DNA of 64,000 bases from Sutcliffiella horikoshii (GCA_001636495.1 KV440964.1:2620666-2684665); one strand, 5' to 3'. Numbered from the stretch's first letter, positions 55,609-64,000 are shown. Notes: generated by a model not told the origin, from the sequence alone. Numbers and translations: made by a program.

Positions 55609-56134
55609 GACTTTACATAACAAAAAAGTGATTCAATTGGTCAGCGATGATTTTGAGGACTTGGAGCTATGGTATCCTGTTTTACGTTTACGCGAAGAAG
55701 GGGCAAAAGTCATTATTGCTGGTGAAAAGGCTGATGCTACTTATGTTGGGAAATATGGGGTGCCTATCCAATCCGACATCTCATTTCATGATGCCGACCC
55801 AAACGATTTCGACGCCATCCTTGTGCCAGGAGGCTGGTCCCCTGATAAGCTTAGAAGGTATGATGATATTTTATCAATGGTTCGCACCATGAATGACCAA
55901 CAGAAGCCAATTGGCCAGATCTGTCATGCTGGCTGGGTACTTATTTCCGCAAAGATTCTTCAAGGTAAGAAAGTGACAAGTACACCAGGCATTAAAGATG
56001 ATATGATGAATGCAGGTGCAGAGTGGGTGGATGAAGCAGTAATCGTGGACGGCAACATAGTCTCTAGCCGCAGGCCACCAGACCTTCCCGACTATATGAG
56101 AGAATTTATCCGTGTGTTGGCTGATAAAAAGTAA
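55607..56134 (+). CDS. DJ-1/PfpI family protein (general-stress type)
   Basis: A 175-residue protein of the DJ-1/PfpI superfamily. The nucleophile elbow is QICHAGW with Cys106, Glu17 in DDFEDLEL would lower its pKa, and ILVPGGWSPDKLRR is the conserved GG loop. Bacillus members (YfkM/YraA type) are general-stress proteins proposed to act as proteases or deglycases. The start is TTG 55607, seven bases after AAGGAGGT. That site is buried in the argH terminator hairpin, so expression may depend on the structure or on a promoter within it. Confidence 0.86.
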   Translation: MTLHNKKVIQLVSDDFEDLELWYPVLRLREEGAKVIIAGEKADATYVGKYGVPIQSDISFHDADPNDFDAILVPGGWSPDKLRRYDDILSMVRTMNDQQKPIGQICHAGWVLISAKILQGKKVTSTPGIKDDMMNAGAEWVDEAVIVDGNIVSSRRPPDLPDYMREFIRVLADKK

Positions 56135-56146
56135 AACTTGTTGAAC

Positions 56147-56180
56147 AAGACAGCTTTCACCCAGAAAGCTGTCTTTTTTT
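56147..56180 (+). terminator. Terminator after the PfpI gene
   Basis: AAGACAGCTTTC pairs with GAAAGCTGTCTT, followed by T residues. Confidence 0.9.
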
Positions 56181-56193
56181 AGGGGGAAAAAAT

Positions 56194-57152
56194 ATGAGAA
56201 AGATATATAAAGTAGGAATTGTTGGGTTGGGAGTAATTGGCCAACGACTGATTTCAGAATTTAAAAAATCCTCAAACATTCAAATTGAAGCACTATGTGA
56301 TTATAATGTAGAGCTTCTCCAAAAAACAGCAGAACAATGTGAAGATCCCCAGTGTTTCAGAGACTACCGTGATTTATTACGACTAAAAGAAATCGATTTT
56401 GTTTATGTAGCAGTTCCACCTGCTGTCCATTATGAGGTCGTAATGGCAGCTTTTATGAATAACAAGCATGTCCTATGCGAAAAGCCATTGGCGAATTCCG
56501 AGCAGGAAGCAAAAGAAATGCTAGCAGCAGCAGAAAAGTCAGGGCTGATACATGCCATGCATTTTCCGCTTGTATATGAAAAAGCTTTTGCCTTCATTGA
56601 AAAACAGTTGAATGAAGCTGCGTTTGGCGAAATAAAACGGATTACATTAAAAATGCATTTTGATCAATGGCCAAGACCTTGGCAACAGACCAACTGGATA
56701 AATAGCCGTCTGCAGGGTGGATTCATCAGGGAAATTTCTCCCCATTATCTTCAAATAATCCTACATTTTTTTGGACAAATAATAGAAGTTTCCAGTATAG
56801 TCGATTATCCGCAAAATCCGGACCTTAGCGAGCAGGTGTCATTGCTATGTTGAAGCTCGAAAATGGAATTCAAGTACTTATCGACGGTCTTGCAGGACAG
56901 GCTGAAAAAGAAAAAATCGCCTTTACGATTCATGGTTCTAAGCAAAGTCTTTCATTAATTAACTGGAGACAAGTTAAAACTGCTGGCAAAGGAGAAGGTT
57001 GGACGGTGCTGGATGATTCCACATTGGAAACTTCTAACATCTCCATCGTAGAAGAATTTGTGAAAAGGTTAAATAAAGAAGAAGGAAAAGTAATTACATT
57101 TGATCAAGGTTTTGAGGTCCAGAAAGTACTCGAGAAATTGATTAAAGGATAA
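56194..57152 (+). pseudogene. Gfo/Idh/MocA oxidoreductase gene interrupted by a frameshift
   Basis: Two overlapping frames together make one oxidoreductase of about 319 residues. The first (56194-56853) has the Rossmann motif VGIVGLGVIGQRL, KHVLCEKPLAN and GGFIREISPHYLQ. The second (56847-57152, shifted by -1) continues the C-terminal domain with MLKLENGIQVLIDG. Reading the second frame upstream gives GVIAMLKL, which would follow DLSEQ if one G were added near 56836 in GAGCAGGTGTC. So a single-base deletion (real or a sequencing error) explains the break. The overlapping ATG at 56847 is probably not a natural start. GGGGG lies upstream of the first ATG. Confidence 0.75.
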
Positions 57153-57252
57153 CGGCATCCAAATATATCTCTTTTTTATCATTTTTACCAATAATACTTT
57201 CCAACAAAAAAGCAAAACTAAGGAAGTATTAACGATGAAAAGGAGATGCACC

Positions 57253-58074
57253 ATGAAAAAACTGATTAAAATCATGATAATTGCCGCATTTGCTTTATCT
57301 TTGATGGTAGGTTGTAACAACAACTACGCAAAGGATAATATGGATACAAACAATACCGCATTCAATGATAATAATTCCGCAAACGGTATTACACATGTAA
57401 GAAATGATGCAAGAGGAAAGGGTCAAAGTGCTGATGTCCAAGAAATTAATAATGGATACTTAACGATTGATCAAAACTCTTTCAGTACATCCATACCTAG
57501 TGAAGAGTTTCCACATGTGGAAAAATCCGAGGACCAAGGACCTTTTGCGATATACAAATTTCAGCAAGAAGCACCTCAAGGTCAGCCTGAGCAAGGTCAA
57601 GCACCACAAAATGAACAAGCTGCACCTCCAGAAAACCAACCTACTGAAGAACCAGCAGATGATAATCAACAACAAGCCGAAGAATCAACAGAAGGTATTT
57701 CTGAAACAGAAATGAAAGTTATCGAACTAACAAATGCAGAGCGCCGTAAGAACGGCCTATCCGATTTGAAGGCTGATGCATCTTTAAGCAATGTGGCACG
57801 TGACAAGTCAAAGGATATGCAAACAAACAATTACTTCTCACATACAAGCCCAACACACGGTTCTCCATTTGATATGATGAGGGATTATGGAATCTCTTAT
57901 AACACAGCTGGAGAGAATATCGCTATGGGCCAACGTTCACCCGAAGAAGTCGTTCAGGCATGGATGGAAAGTGAAGGTCATCGTAAAAATATATTAACCG
58001 GTGAGTTCACACATATCGGAGTTGGATATGTGGAAGAAGGTAACTATTGGACACAAATGTTTATCGGAAAATAA
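57253..58074 (+). CDS. ykwD: CAP-domain (SCP/YkwD-like) lipoprotein
   Basis: A 273-residue protein with a signal peptide and lipobox MVGC (Cys21), a Gln/Pro/Glu-rich linker (about 105-145) and a C-terminal CAP domain (about 152-273). ELTNAERRKNGL, FSHTSPTHGSPFDMM, GENIAMG and SEGHRKNIL are the conserved CAP blocks. Similar to B. subtilis YkwD. CAP proteins of Bacillus are secreted or spore-associated with unclear activity. ATG 57253 has AGGAG seven bases upstream. The in-frame ATG 57235 precedes that site. Confidence 0.84.
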   Translation: MKKLIKIMIIAAFALSLMVGCNNNYAKDNMDTNNTAFNDNNSANGITHVRNDARGKGQSADVQEINNGYLTIDQNSFSTSIPSEEFPHVEKSEDQGPFAIYKFQQEAPQGQPEQGQAPQNEQAAPPENQPTEEPADDNQQQAEESTEGISETEMKVIELTNAERRKNGLSDLKADASLSNVARDKSKDMQTNNYFSHTSPTHGSPFDMMRDYGISYNTAGENIAMGQRSPEEVVQAWMESEGHRKNILTGEFTHIGVGYVEEGNYWTQMFIGK

Positions 58075-58087
58075 ATAAATAATGATG

Positions 58088-58127
58088 AAAAGCAAATTTA
58101 ATTACTATAATTAGATTTGCTTTTTAT
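58088..58127 (+). terminator. Terminator after the CAP-domain gene
   Basis: AAAGCAAAT and ATTTGCTTT arms with an AT-rich inner stem, then T residues. Confidence 0.75.
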
Positions 58128-58209
58128 TATATAAAAAGGTTTAGGCTTTTCTTGGTTGAGGGAATACACACCATAGAACATACATATAAGTTGATCGGAG
58201 GATTTTAAA

Positions 58210-59073
58210 TTGACGATAAGCCTGGAACCAACTAATCATGCAATAAGACATACATGTACAAGTGAATTCGGTGAGTTGAAGAAGGTGGTTGTTTGTCCAC
58301 CGACACATATGAGTATCAGTGAAATTATTAACGAAACCCAAAAGCATTATGCTGAAGATAATATTGATGAAACACTGGCAACCAAGCAACACCGCACTTT
58401 CGTTCAGTCAATGCTGACAAATGGAATTGATGTGTACAGTCTTCCACCAACCGATAAATTGCCTGAACAAGTATTTACCAGAGATATCGGATTCACGCTT
58501 GGAGACACTGTTTTTGTCTCTCATATGGGAAGTGATATCAGAACTGGTGAGGAAGATATCCTTAAATCATGGTTAAACGAAAACCATTCCTCCTATACTC
58601 CGTTATCCGGCCATAGTGTGGAAGGGGGAGATGTTATGATTGACCGTGATATTGTCTATGTAGGAATTAGCGGCAGAACAAGTCAAGAAGGCCTGGATAA
58701 GATAAGCGATGCTCTTCCTGGCTATACCGTGTATCCAATCCCAATCGACAAATCATATCTCCACCTGGACTGCGTATTCAACGTCATCTCCCCAACAGAA
58801 GCGTTGATATTCTCTCCTGCACTTAGGGAAGAGGAAATCGAATTTTTATCCAAACGATATGAATTGATAGAAGTGTCAAAGGAAGAACAATTCACAATGG
58901 GGACCAATGTTCTTTCCATTGGAAACAAAAAGATTTTCAGTCTTCCATGTAACAAAAATGTAAATGTGCAGCTTAGAAATAGGGGATATGAAGTCATAGA
59001 AGTGGATATCTCTGAAATTATTAAATCCGGTGGTTCTTTCAGATGCTGTACACTACCTTTACTTAGAAAATAG
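58210..59073 (+). CDS. DDAH/amidinotransferase-family hydrolase (YkgA-like)
   Basis: A 287-residue enzyme of the guanidino-group-modifying superfamily (arginine deiminase, dimethylarginine dimethylaminohydrolase). FTRD (89-92) and VEGGD (137-141) bind the guanidino group, His185 in HLDCVF is the general base, and the nucleophilic Cys lies in GGSFRCC (279-280). It resembles B. subtilis YkgA. It would hydrolyse arginine or a modified arginine. Start TTG 58210 follows GGAGG. It lies 2.7 kb from argH but in a separate unit. Confidence 0.83.
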   Translation: MTISLEPTNHAIRHTCTSEFGELKKVVVCPPTHMSISEIINETQKHYAEDNIDETLATKQHRTFVQSMLTNGIDVYSLPPTDKLPEQVFTRDIGFTLGDTVFVSHMGSDIRTGEEDILKSWLNENHSSYTPLSGHSVEGGDVMIDRDIVYVGISGRTSQEGLDKISDALPGYTVYPIPIDKSYLHLDCVFNVISPTEALIFSPALREEEIEFLSKRYELIEVSKEEQFTMGTNVLSIGNKKIFSLPCNKNVNVQLRNRGYEVIEVDISEIIKSGGSFRCCTLPLLRK

Positions 59074-59098
59074 CCACGCGGAAAGGAAGGGGAAATTA

Positions 59099-59956
59099 AT
59101 GGGCCGTCTTATTCGGTTTTTAAAAAGACTTGGGAATGAAATGAAAAAAGATAGAGCAACAGGATTAGCGGCAGAACAAGCATATTACTATATGCTCTCG
59201 GTGTTCCCCTTACTTGTTTTAGCACTTTCGATAGTCCCGTATTTGAACATTGATCCACAGAAAGTGATAGAGTTTCTTCAGACGATTATGCCTCCAGAGA
59301 CTGTATCTATCTTTGAAGAAAATATAAATGAGTTTGTCAATAAACCTAATGGAGGCCTGTTGACCGTTGGAATCTTAGGAACCATCTGGTCTGCATCAAA
59401 TGGAATGAACGCCTTCATTGGAGCTATGAATCAAGCCTATAACGTAGAAGAATCCAGACCCTTCTACTTGGTAAGATTGCTTTCCATTGGTCTTACCATC
59501 GGTTTAATAGTTGCATTCCTGATTGCCTTCTTCCTTCCGGTTTTCGGGGGAATCATCATCGGTCAACTTGAAGAAATTATCGATATTCCGGGAAGCACCG
59601 CACTCATTCTTAATGTATTAAGGTTTATCATTGCCTTTTTCGTTATTTTTGCCATAATTACTACACTCTATAAGATTGCACCAGATGTGGACAAGACGTT
59701 CAAGGAGCTTTTTCCCGGCGCATTGGTGGCAACCATTATCTGGCAGATGGTTTCAATAGGGTTTTCCTTTTACGTAAGTAACTTTGGCAATTACTCTGCA
59801 ACATACGGAAGTCTTGGTGGAGTAATCATTCTGATGCTATGGCTCTTTTTAACGGGGCTTGCCCTTGTAATAGGTGGAGAAATCAATGCCATTTACCATA
59901 AGGACAGAATACACACTGATATTAATTATCATAATGAGAAATTTACAGCACTTTAA
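59099..59956 (+). CDS. YihY/BrkB-family membrane protein (YfkH-like)
   Basis: A 285-residue protein with about six hydrophobic segments. Hallmarks of the YihY/BrkB family are AAEQAYYYMLSVFPLLV (about 26-42), GGLLTVGILGTIWSASNGMNA (quoted in part, about 82-102) and the C-terminal ATYGSLGGVIILMLWLF (about 237-253). Once thought to include ribonuclease BN, the family is now seen as membrane proteins of unknown transport role. ATG 59099 follows AAGGAAGGGG. The earlier ATG at 59030 overlaps the preceding gene and lacks a ribosome-binding site. Confidence 0.86.
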   Translation: MGRLIRFLKRLGNEMKKDRATGLAAEQAYYYMLSVFPLLVLALSIVPYLNIDPQKVIEFLQTIMPPETVSIFEENINEFVNKPNGGLLTVGILGTIWSASNGMNAFIGAMNQAYNVEESRPFYLVRLLSIGLTIGLIVAFLIAFFLPVFGGIIIGQLEEIIDIPGSTALILNVLRFIIAFFVIFAIITTLYKIAPDVDKTFKELFPGALVATIIWQMVSIGFSFYVSNFGNYSATYGSLGGVIILMLWLFLTGLALVIGGEINAIYHKDRIHTDINYHNEKFTAL

Positions 59957-59960
59957 ACAA

Positions 59961-59996
59961 ATCAAAAACACCGACCATTCTGGTCGGTGTTTTTGA
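59961..59996. terminator. Bidirectional terminator between convergent genes
   Basis: Perfect CAAAAACACCGACC/GGTCGGTGTTTTTG stem. Confidence 0.92.
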
Positions 59997-60004
59997 TGGC
60001 TTGT

Positions 60005-60319
60005 CTACATACCACGCTCATACTCATTCAGCTTTTGTTTGGAGCTGCTTTTGAACGTATTTGGAAGCTTTTTTAGTTCAGTCAATGTGAAAGTGAATAC
60101 CGACTTCTTCCAATCAATATCATTTTTGATGGCTTCCTGTTTGTTCTTCATCTGTTCCATTTGTTCTTGTATGGCATGGTTTTCTTCCTGAATGCGTTCA
60201 CCGACAGATTGGAAGAATGAAAAAGTAGGTTGGGTTTTTTTCTTAAAATTAATAAACGAGACGATCATCAAACAGATTGAAACAACTAATATCCCGATAC
60301 TTACATAAACTAATAACAT
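60005..60319 (-). CDS. Small membrane protein with coiled-coil tail
   Basis: A 104-residue protein with an N-terminal hydrophobic helix (about 3-22) and a cytoplasmic tail with a Gln/Glu-rich coiled-coil stretch (ERIQEENHAIQEQMEQMK). GGAGG lies seven bases upstream of ATG 60319. The frame runs 28 codons further back without a start signal. The topology recalls DUF948-like general-stress proteins, but I cannot assign it to a family. Confidence 0.65.
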   Translation of the reverse strand: MLLVYVSIGILVVSICLMIVSFINFKKKTQPTFSFFQSVGERIQEENHAIQEQMEQMKNKQEAIKNDIDWKKSVFTFTLTELKKLPNTFKSSSKQKLNEYERGM

Positions 60320-60379
60320 CACAATTCCTCCTAAAGTTGATAATAAACAATACCCTTTAAGCGATAAAAATAACGAAAA

Positions 60380-60412
60380 AAGAAACCTGGGCAGATTGCA
60401 CAAGGTTTCTTA
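60380..60412 (-). terminator. Terminator after the 56-residue protein gene
   Basis: AGAAACCT pairs with AGGTTTCT, T-rich on the minus strand. Confidence 0.7.
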
Positions 60413-60443
60413 AAAACAACATCAATATATGTTTTTTGAAGGT

Positions 60444-60614
60444 TTAACTAGGTTTAATCTCTTCTTCAAAATAAAAAGTTTTTGGGTTTTCTTTTATAGT
60501 GTAGGAGTATCTTTTTAAATTGGGGACGTAGTTGAATTTTAAGATGGTAACTTCCTCGCCAGTGCTTTTCAGGATGACTTTCTCGTTGTCTTGGAACTTG
60601 TTTTTTTGTTTCAT
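60444..60614 (-). CDS. 56-residue small protein of unknown function
   Basis: A short frame starting MKQKNKFQDNEKVIL and ending FYFEEEIKPS. It has a charged, beta-rich look (EEVTILKFNYV, RYSYTI) similar to small single-barrel proteins that begin with a Lys-rich N-terminus. AAGGAA lies about six bases upstream of the ATG, and a terminator follows the stop. These signals on a stretch otherwise without a gene support it. No family is recognised. Confidence 0.65.
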   Translation of the reverse strand: MKQKNKFQDNEKVILKSTGEEVTILKFNYVPNLKRYSYTIKENPKTFYFEEEIKPS

Positions 60615-60853
60615 TTATGTTCCTTCTTTCCATTTGGAATTTCTAATCATTCTCTCATTATCTCATAAATAAGCGTATATTCCCACTTAATCCGTAAATA
60701 TATTTTCAAATGATAACGTATAATTATAGAAAATGGTGGTAGAAACTGGCTTGAGGGGTTACACTATATAGATAAGGTAAGTTCCTTTGGTATCCTGGTG
60801 TTAAGATTCACCGTCTAAAGGTGTGAAGCCGACACACAGAGAGGATGACCTAT

Positions 60854-61219
60854 ATGTCATGTCTATTATTTCAAGCAAAAGCTGGAGACGGAATTAAAAA
60901 AAGAGGATTGAAAAGATCTGATACGTTCCTAGGGACTGCTGAGGATGCCGTTTCAGAAGCACTTGGTTTAAAAGAAAGAATGGATAAGACCTACAAGAAT
61001 AATATTACATGGGACTATGAAGAACTGTTGAAAGGTTCTACTACTAAAGTGAAGATCCTTAAAGGATATTTGGATGGTGACAAAAGCTCGAATCCATTTT
61101 ATCTTGAAATTTCCACTTCGGAAAATGCTGATAAGACTGCCGTTGCTCCTATTAAACCTAAAAAAATAAGCAAACAAGACAAAAAGATATTAAAGAATGT
61201 TGTTAGTTTTTATAAATAA
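60854..61219 (+). CDS. Protein of unknown function
   Basis: A 121-residue soluble, Lys-rich protein (KKRGLKRSDTFLGTAEDAVSEAL near the start, PKKISKQDKKILKN near the end). No membrane segment and no family that I recognise. ATG 60854 follows GAGAGG at nine bases. The in-frame ATG 60845 overlaps that site. It has a leader of about 90 bases with two short inverted repeats and its own terminator. Confidence 0.6.
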   Translation: MSCLLFQAKAGDGIKKRGLKRSDTFLGTAEDAVSEALGLKERMDKTYKNNITWDYEELLKGSTTKVKILKGYLDGDKSSNPFYLEISTSENADKTAVAPIKPKKISKQDKKILKNVVSFYK

Positions 61220-61227
61220 AGAAAGAG

Positions 61228-61282
61228 AAAAAGCCATTGTTCGGCAACAACCCAGTTGTTGTTGTCCAATGGCTTTTTTATT
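61228..61282 (+). terminator. Two-tier terminator hairpin
   Basis: Outer AAAAGCCATTG/CAATGGCTTTT with an inner CAACAAC/GTTGTTG stem, then T residues. Confidence 0.88.
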
Positions 61283-61356
61283 TGAAGTTGGGTTGACTAG
61301 AAGAGTGTGATATAGTTTGAAAATGTAAAACAGCAGATTAATAAAGGAAGATTTGA

Positions 61357-63546
61357 ATGAAGACATCCTCATATATTATAGAGTGGAAAAAAGCGTTACA
61401 AGCGGAAATAATGCACTTAAAGAAATACGAAAGCACAAAGTATCTTATAAATAATGGTCATCTTGTAACCAAAGATAAAAACTTTACTTACTTCTTTGAA
61501 ACTTATGCTCCTGTTCGAATCCCTGTAGGTTCGTTGGTTAAAGTGGAATGGGGGGGAATAAAAACGGGAGGGAAGATCCTTTCTTCCGAAGGGAAAAATG
61601 TCATCATTTCATGTGAACAATCTTTAGGAGACATTATTACAGAAGCATACATTTTTCATGACCCTTGGGAACTGTTAGATCAGCTTATCCAAAGGTTGGA
61701 AGAAATAAAAGAAAGTAAGAAGAAGAGAGCTCGCATTAAAAGGTTGATGAATCCAGATATGATGACAAAGCATCCAACCAATATTATCAAAAGCAATGTC
61801 CATGAATTGATCCTCCGCTCAAAATACAATCCTGTTACCTTTGTTTGGGGCCCTCCCGGAACAGGAAAGACATACACCTTGGCAAGGGTTGCTGCCAACA
61901 AATATTTCAAGAAGAAAAAAGTTTTACTCCTTTCTCACAGTAATCAATCTGTAGACGTACTTATGCGAGAAATTTCTGCGTTCCTTTCCAAACAGGGACG
62001 ATACAAGGAAGGAGATGTGCTTAGATACGGTTCTCATAGCAGTGAACTGTTAGAAGACCTTCCTGCCATCACTTCGTCGCAACTACTCCAAAACCGTAAC
62101 CCCATGCTTGCAGAAGAAAGGGTTAATGTAATGGAAGAAAGGCGACATCTGAAATTAGATTTATCCAAATCATTCAGTAAACGAGACTCTGAAAGTTTAC
62201 TAAAACTTGAAACGAAGGTTGCAAGAATTCTGGAGAAGATTCGTGAAAAGGAATTGGATTTTTTACAAGATGCTTTCATTATCGGTACCACCCTGGCGAA
62301 AGCGGCGATGGATACTGCGATATATGAAAAAGATTACGATGTGATTATTTTGGACGAGGCAAGCATGGCCTATGTTCCACAAGCTGCTTTTGCAGCGTCG
62401 ATGGCTAAAAACATCATTATTTGTGGAGATTTTAAACAACTACCTCCTATTGCTTCTGCCAGACATGAGTTAGTGGGAAAGTGGTTGAGAGAGGATGTAT
62501 TTCACCGGACAGGAGTAGCAGATACCGTGCATTCGTCTAACCTGCATCCCCATTTATTTTTGTTGAAAGAACAGCGGAGAATGCATCCTGATATATCAGC
62601 TTTTACTAACAAGCATATTTATCACTCCTTAGTAGGTGATCATCCAAGTGTATTAAATGGTAGAAATCATATAGCAAGACAAAAACCTTTTCCCGAAAAA
62701 GCGTCGACTCTTTTAAGTACGAGTTATACTGGAGAGCATGCTTTTATAGAAAAAAGCAGCAGATCCCGCATAAATCTTTGGCATCTGCTACAATCATTCC
62801 AATTAATTCATGAAGCATATTTGGATGGATCACGTTCAATCGGTTATATCTCTCCATATCGCGCACAGGCACAATGGATGGACATCCTGTTGCAAGATTT
62901 GTATCAGCTTGAAAAAGGATCGGCGGATATCTTGGCCGCAACGGTTCATCGGTTCCAAGGAAGTGAGCGGGATGTCATCATATTCGACTCCGTTGACAGC
63001 TATCCCCTTGAGAGACCGGGGATGTTGTTGGTCGGTAAAGAGAGTGAGCGACTTTTGAACGTTGCTGTTACAAGGACTAAGGGGAAGTTTATTCATGTCA
63101 GTGACAGTCAATTTATAAAGAGGAACGTTTCCGCCAATAAAATGATTAGAAAGCTTGTGGATTTTCAGGAAAAATCTCAATACCATGTACGTCCACATGA
63201 AATAGGATCGTGGATCAAGCATCAGCACCCCCGGGTTCAATGGATGCATGCGAGAAAATGGGAAAGAGTATTTGATGATATGAAACAGTGCCACACTTCT
63301 ATTCTAATGGGAACACCTGATCAGGCCACTCTTCCCAAAGAGTGGGAAAACATATTAAGCAACAGGAAAAAAAGGGTTTCGAGGATATCGGAGAATGTAC
63401 CATTTCCTTTTATCATAATTGACAATCGCATTCTTTGGCTTGGAGTGCCGGTAGAAGCAACCAGAAATACAAAGGCTCCTTTTGTAAGTGTGAGGGTGGA
63501 CTCAGAGGCTTTATGTAGAGAGCTAATCCATCAGGTAGGGGTATAG
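61357..63546 (+). CDS. UPF1-like SF1 helicase with PLD-like C-terminal domain
   Basis: A 729-residue protein. An N-terminal beta-barrel region (about 30-100) precedes a superfamily 1 helicase core of the UPF1/DNA2 type: GPPGTGKT (about 166-173) is Walker A, VIILDEAS (about 328-335) Walker B, GDFKQLPP motif III, EQRRMHPDIS motif IV, TVHRFQGSERDVII motif V and NVAVTRTKGKF motif VI. The last 130 residues, ending LWLGVPVEATRN and VRVDSE, look like a PLD-nuclease-like domain without HKD residues. It probably acts on nucleic acids in repair or RNA metabolism. AAAGGAAG lies upstream of the ATG. Confidence 0.85.
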   Translation: MKTSSYIIEWKKALQAEIMHLKKYESTKYLINNGHLVTKDKNFTYFFETYAPVRIPVGSLVKVEWGGIKTGGKILSSEGKNVIISCEQSLGDIITEAYIFHDPWELLDQLIQRLEEIKESKKKRARIKRLMNPDMMTKHPTNIIKSNVHELILRSKYNPVTFVWGPPGTGKTYTLARVAANKYFKKKKVLLLSHSNQSVDVLMREISAFLSKQGRYKEGDVLRYGSHSSELLEDLPAITSSQLLQNRNPMLAEERVNVMEERRHLKLDLSKSFSKRDSESLLKLETKVARILEKIREKELDFLQDAFIIGTTLAKAAMDTAIYEKDYDVIILDEASMAYVPQAAFAASMAKNIIICGDFKQLPPIASARHELVGKWLREDVFHRTGVADTVHSSNLHPHLFLLKEQRRMHPDISAFTNKHIYHSLVGDHPSVLNGRNHIARQKPFPEKASTLLSTSYTGEHAFIEKSSRSRINLWHLLQSFQLIHEAYLDGSRSIGYISPYRAQAQWMDILLQDLYQLEKGSADILAATVHRFQGSERDVIIFDSVDSYPLERPGMLLVGKESERLLNVAVTRTKGKFIHVSDSQFIKRNVSANKMIRKLVDFQEKSQYHVRPHEIGSWIKHQHPRVQWMHARKWERVFDDMKQCHTSILMGTPDQATLPKEWENILSNRKKRVSRISENVPFPFIIIDNRILWLGVPVEATRNTKAPFVSVRVDSEALCRELIHQVGV

Positions 63547-63640
63547 GATGTCCGTTGTGCACATCGAGTCATCTGTTTCATTGGTAGAACTGCCTCATTT
63601 TAGATATCATCATGGTAAATAGGAGTGGGGGTTAATCGTA

Positions 63641-64000
63641 ATGGGGAAATTTGACTATGATCTAATTGTGATTGGTGGAGGGTCGGGTGGATTGACCGTA
63701 GCAGCTGGTGCAGCTTCACTTGGCGCAAAGGTAGCACTAATTGAAAAAGAAGCGCAACCTGGTGGAGACTGCCTGCACTTTGGATGTGTTCCGTCCAAAA
63801 CACTTATAGAAGAAGCAAATAAGTTGCATCAAGCAGTTTCGTTAGGATATCGCCCTGATTATGCACAGCATTATAAAAGAGTGCAACAACGAGTCAAAGA
63901 TGTTATTGGAACTATTCAGCACCACGACGATGCCGATCGATTTCGAAAAATGGGAGTGGATGTATTCCAAGGAATTGGGTCATTTATTTCCAAAAATGAA
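63641..64000 (+). CDS. FAD-dependent pyridine nucleotide-disulfide oxidoreductase (5' part)
   Basis: The first 120 residues of a flavoprotein disulfide reductase, cut by the window end. VIGGGSGGLTVA (10-21) binds FAD and GGDCLHFGCVPSKTLI has the redox pair Cys44-Cys49 in the form CLHFGC. The family includes dihydrolipoamide dehydrogenase, mercuric reductase and glutathione-type reductases. CLHFGCVPSK differs from the CLNVGC/CVNVGC of the first two, so the substrate remains open. AGGAGTGGGGG lies upstream of the ATG. Confidence 0.85.
   Translation, partial: MGKFDYDLIVIGGGSGGLTVAAGAASLGAKVALIEKEAQPGGDCLHFGCVPSKTLIEEANKLHQAVSLGYRPDYAQHYKRVQQRVKDVIGTIQHHDDADRFRKMGVDVFQGIGSFISKNE

Noticed and set aside
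55563-55609. Pure RNA thermometer without terminator function
   Set aside because: The T5CT4 tract directly after the stem and the position behind argH make a terminator the simpler first reading. Temperature control remains only a possibility.
56847-57152. Independent gene of 101 residues
   Set aside because: Its sequence continues the C-terminal domain of the preceding oxidoreductase after a one-base shift and has no ribosome-binding site.

Overview
The window comes from the chromosome of a low-GC, spore-forming Bacillota, most likely a Bacillaceae genus close to Bacillus. The evidence is the set of Bacillus-type gene pairs (YojN/YojO-like, XpaC/YaaN-like, YkvS/YkvT-like), sporulation genes (YhcN-type lipoprotein, CotX-type coat protein, sigma-K-like promoters), a complete argCJBD-carAB-argF operon with argGH, purine-rich Shine-Dalgarno sequences, and frequent TTG/GTG starts. 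I saw no rRNA, tRNA, prophage, transposase or CRISPR array.

1-9.8 kb: the end of a TerC-family membrane gene, a MoxR-type ATPase with its vWA partner, a PAP2 phosphatase, a YusW-like lipoprotein, an MFS transporter, succinate-semialdehyde dehydrogenase, a dispersed structured repeat, and the XpaC/TelA pair. 9.9-22.3 kb: a mix of single genes (spore lipoprotein, alpha/beta hydrolase, YkvS/YkvT, methyltransferase, sugar-dehydrogenase-like lipoprotein, phospholipase D, hemolysin III, AI-2E-type permease, ABC-F ATPase, cupredoxin, DUF3231). 22.3-36.5 kb: aldehyde dehydrogenase with DUF779, RecQ, a multi-pass membrane protein, MsrA, oligoribonuclease NrnB, a VOC protein, DUF3900, an Fsr-like MFS exporter, threonine aldolase and an acyl-CoA ligase.

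36.6-41.8 kb is the accessory part: a protein built of 14-residue repeats, a two-gene coat operon, two arrays of the same 52-bp hairpin unit on either side of a NERD-domain gene, a Gfo/Idh/MocA oxidoreductase, and a probable terminator-ended small RNA. 41.8-55.5 kb: an M20 peptidase, then the arginine genes. argC and argG carry the same 16-bp ARG box in opposite orientation, so both units are probably under AhrC/ArgR control. Within the operon, argC, argJ, argB and argD make ornithine by the cyclic acetyl pathway, carAB supplies carbamoyl phosphate, and argF makes citrulline. argG and argH finish arginine, with a MITE-like repeat between them.

55.6-64 kb: a DJ-1/PfpI gene whose ribosome-binding site lies in the argH terminator hairpin, a frameshifted oxidoreductase, a CAP-domain lipoprotein, a DDAH-like hydrolase, a YihY/BrkB protein, small proteins of unknown function, an SF1 helicase, and the start of a flavin disulfide oxidoreductase.

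The least explained items are the 52-bp hairpin arrays, the small RNA near 41.5 kb, the 14-residue-repeat protein, and the covarying dispersed repeat. All calls are from reading the sequence; no database search was run.
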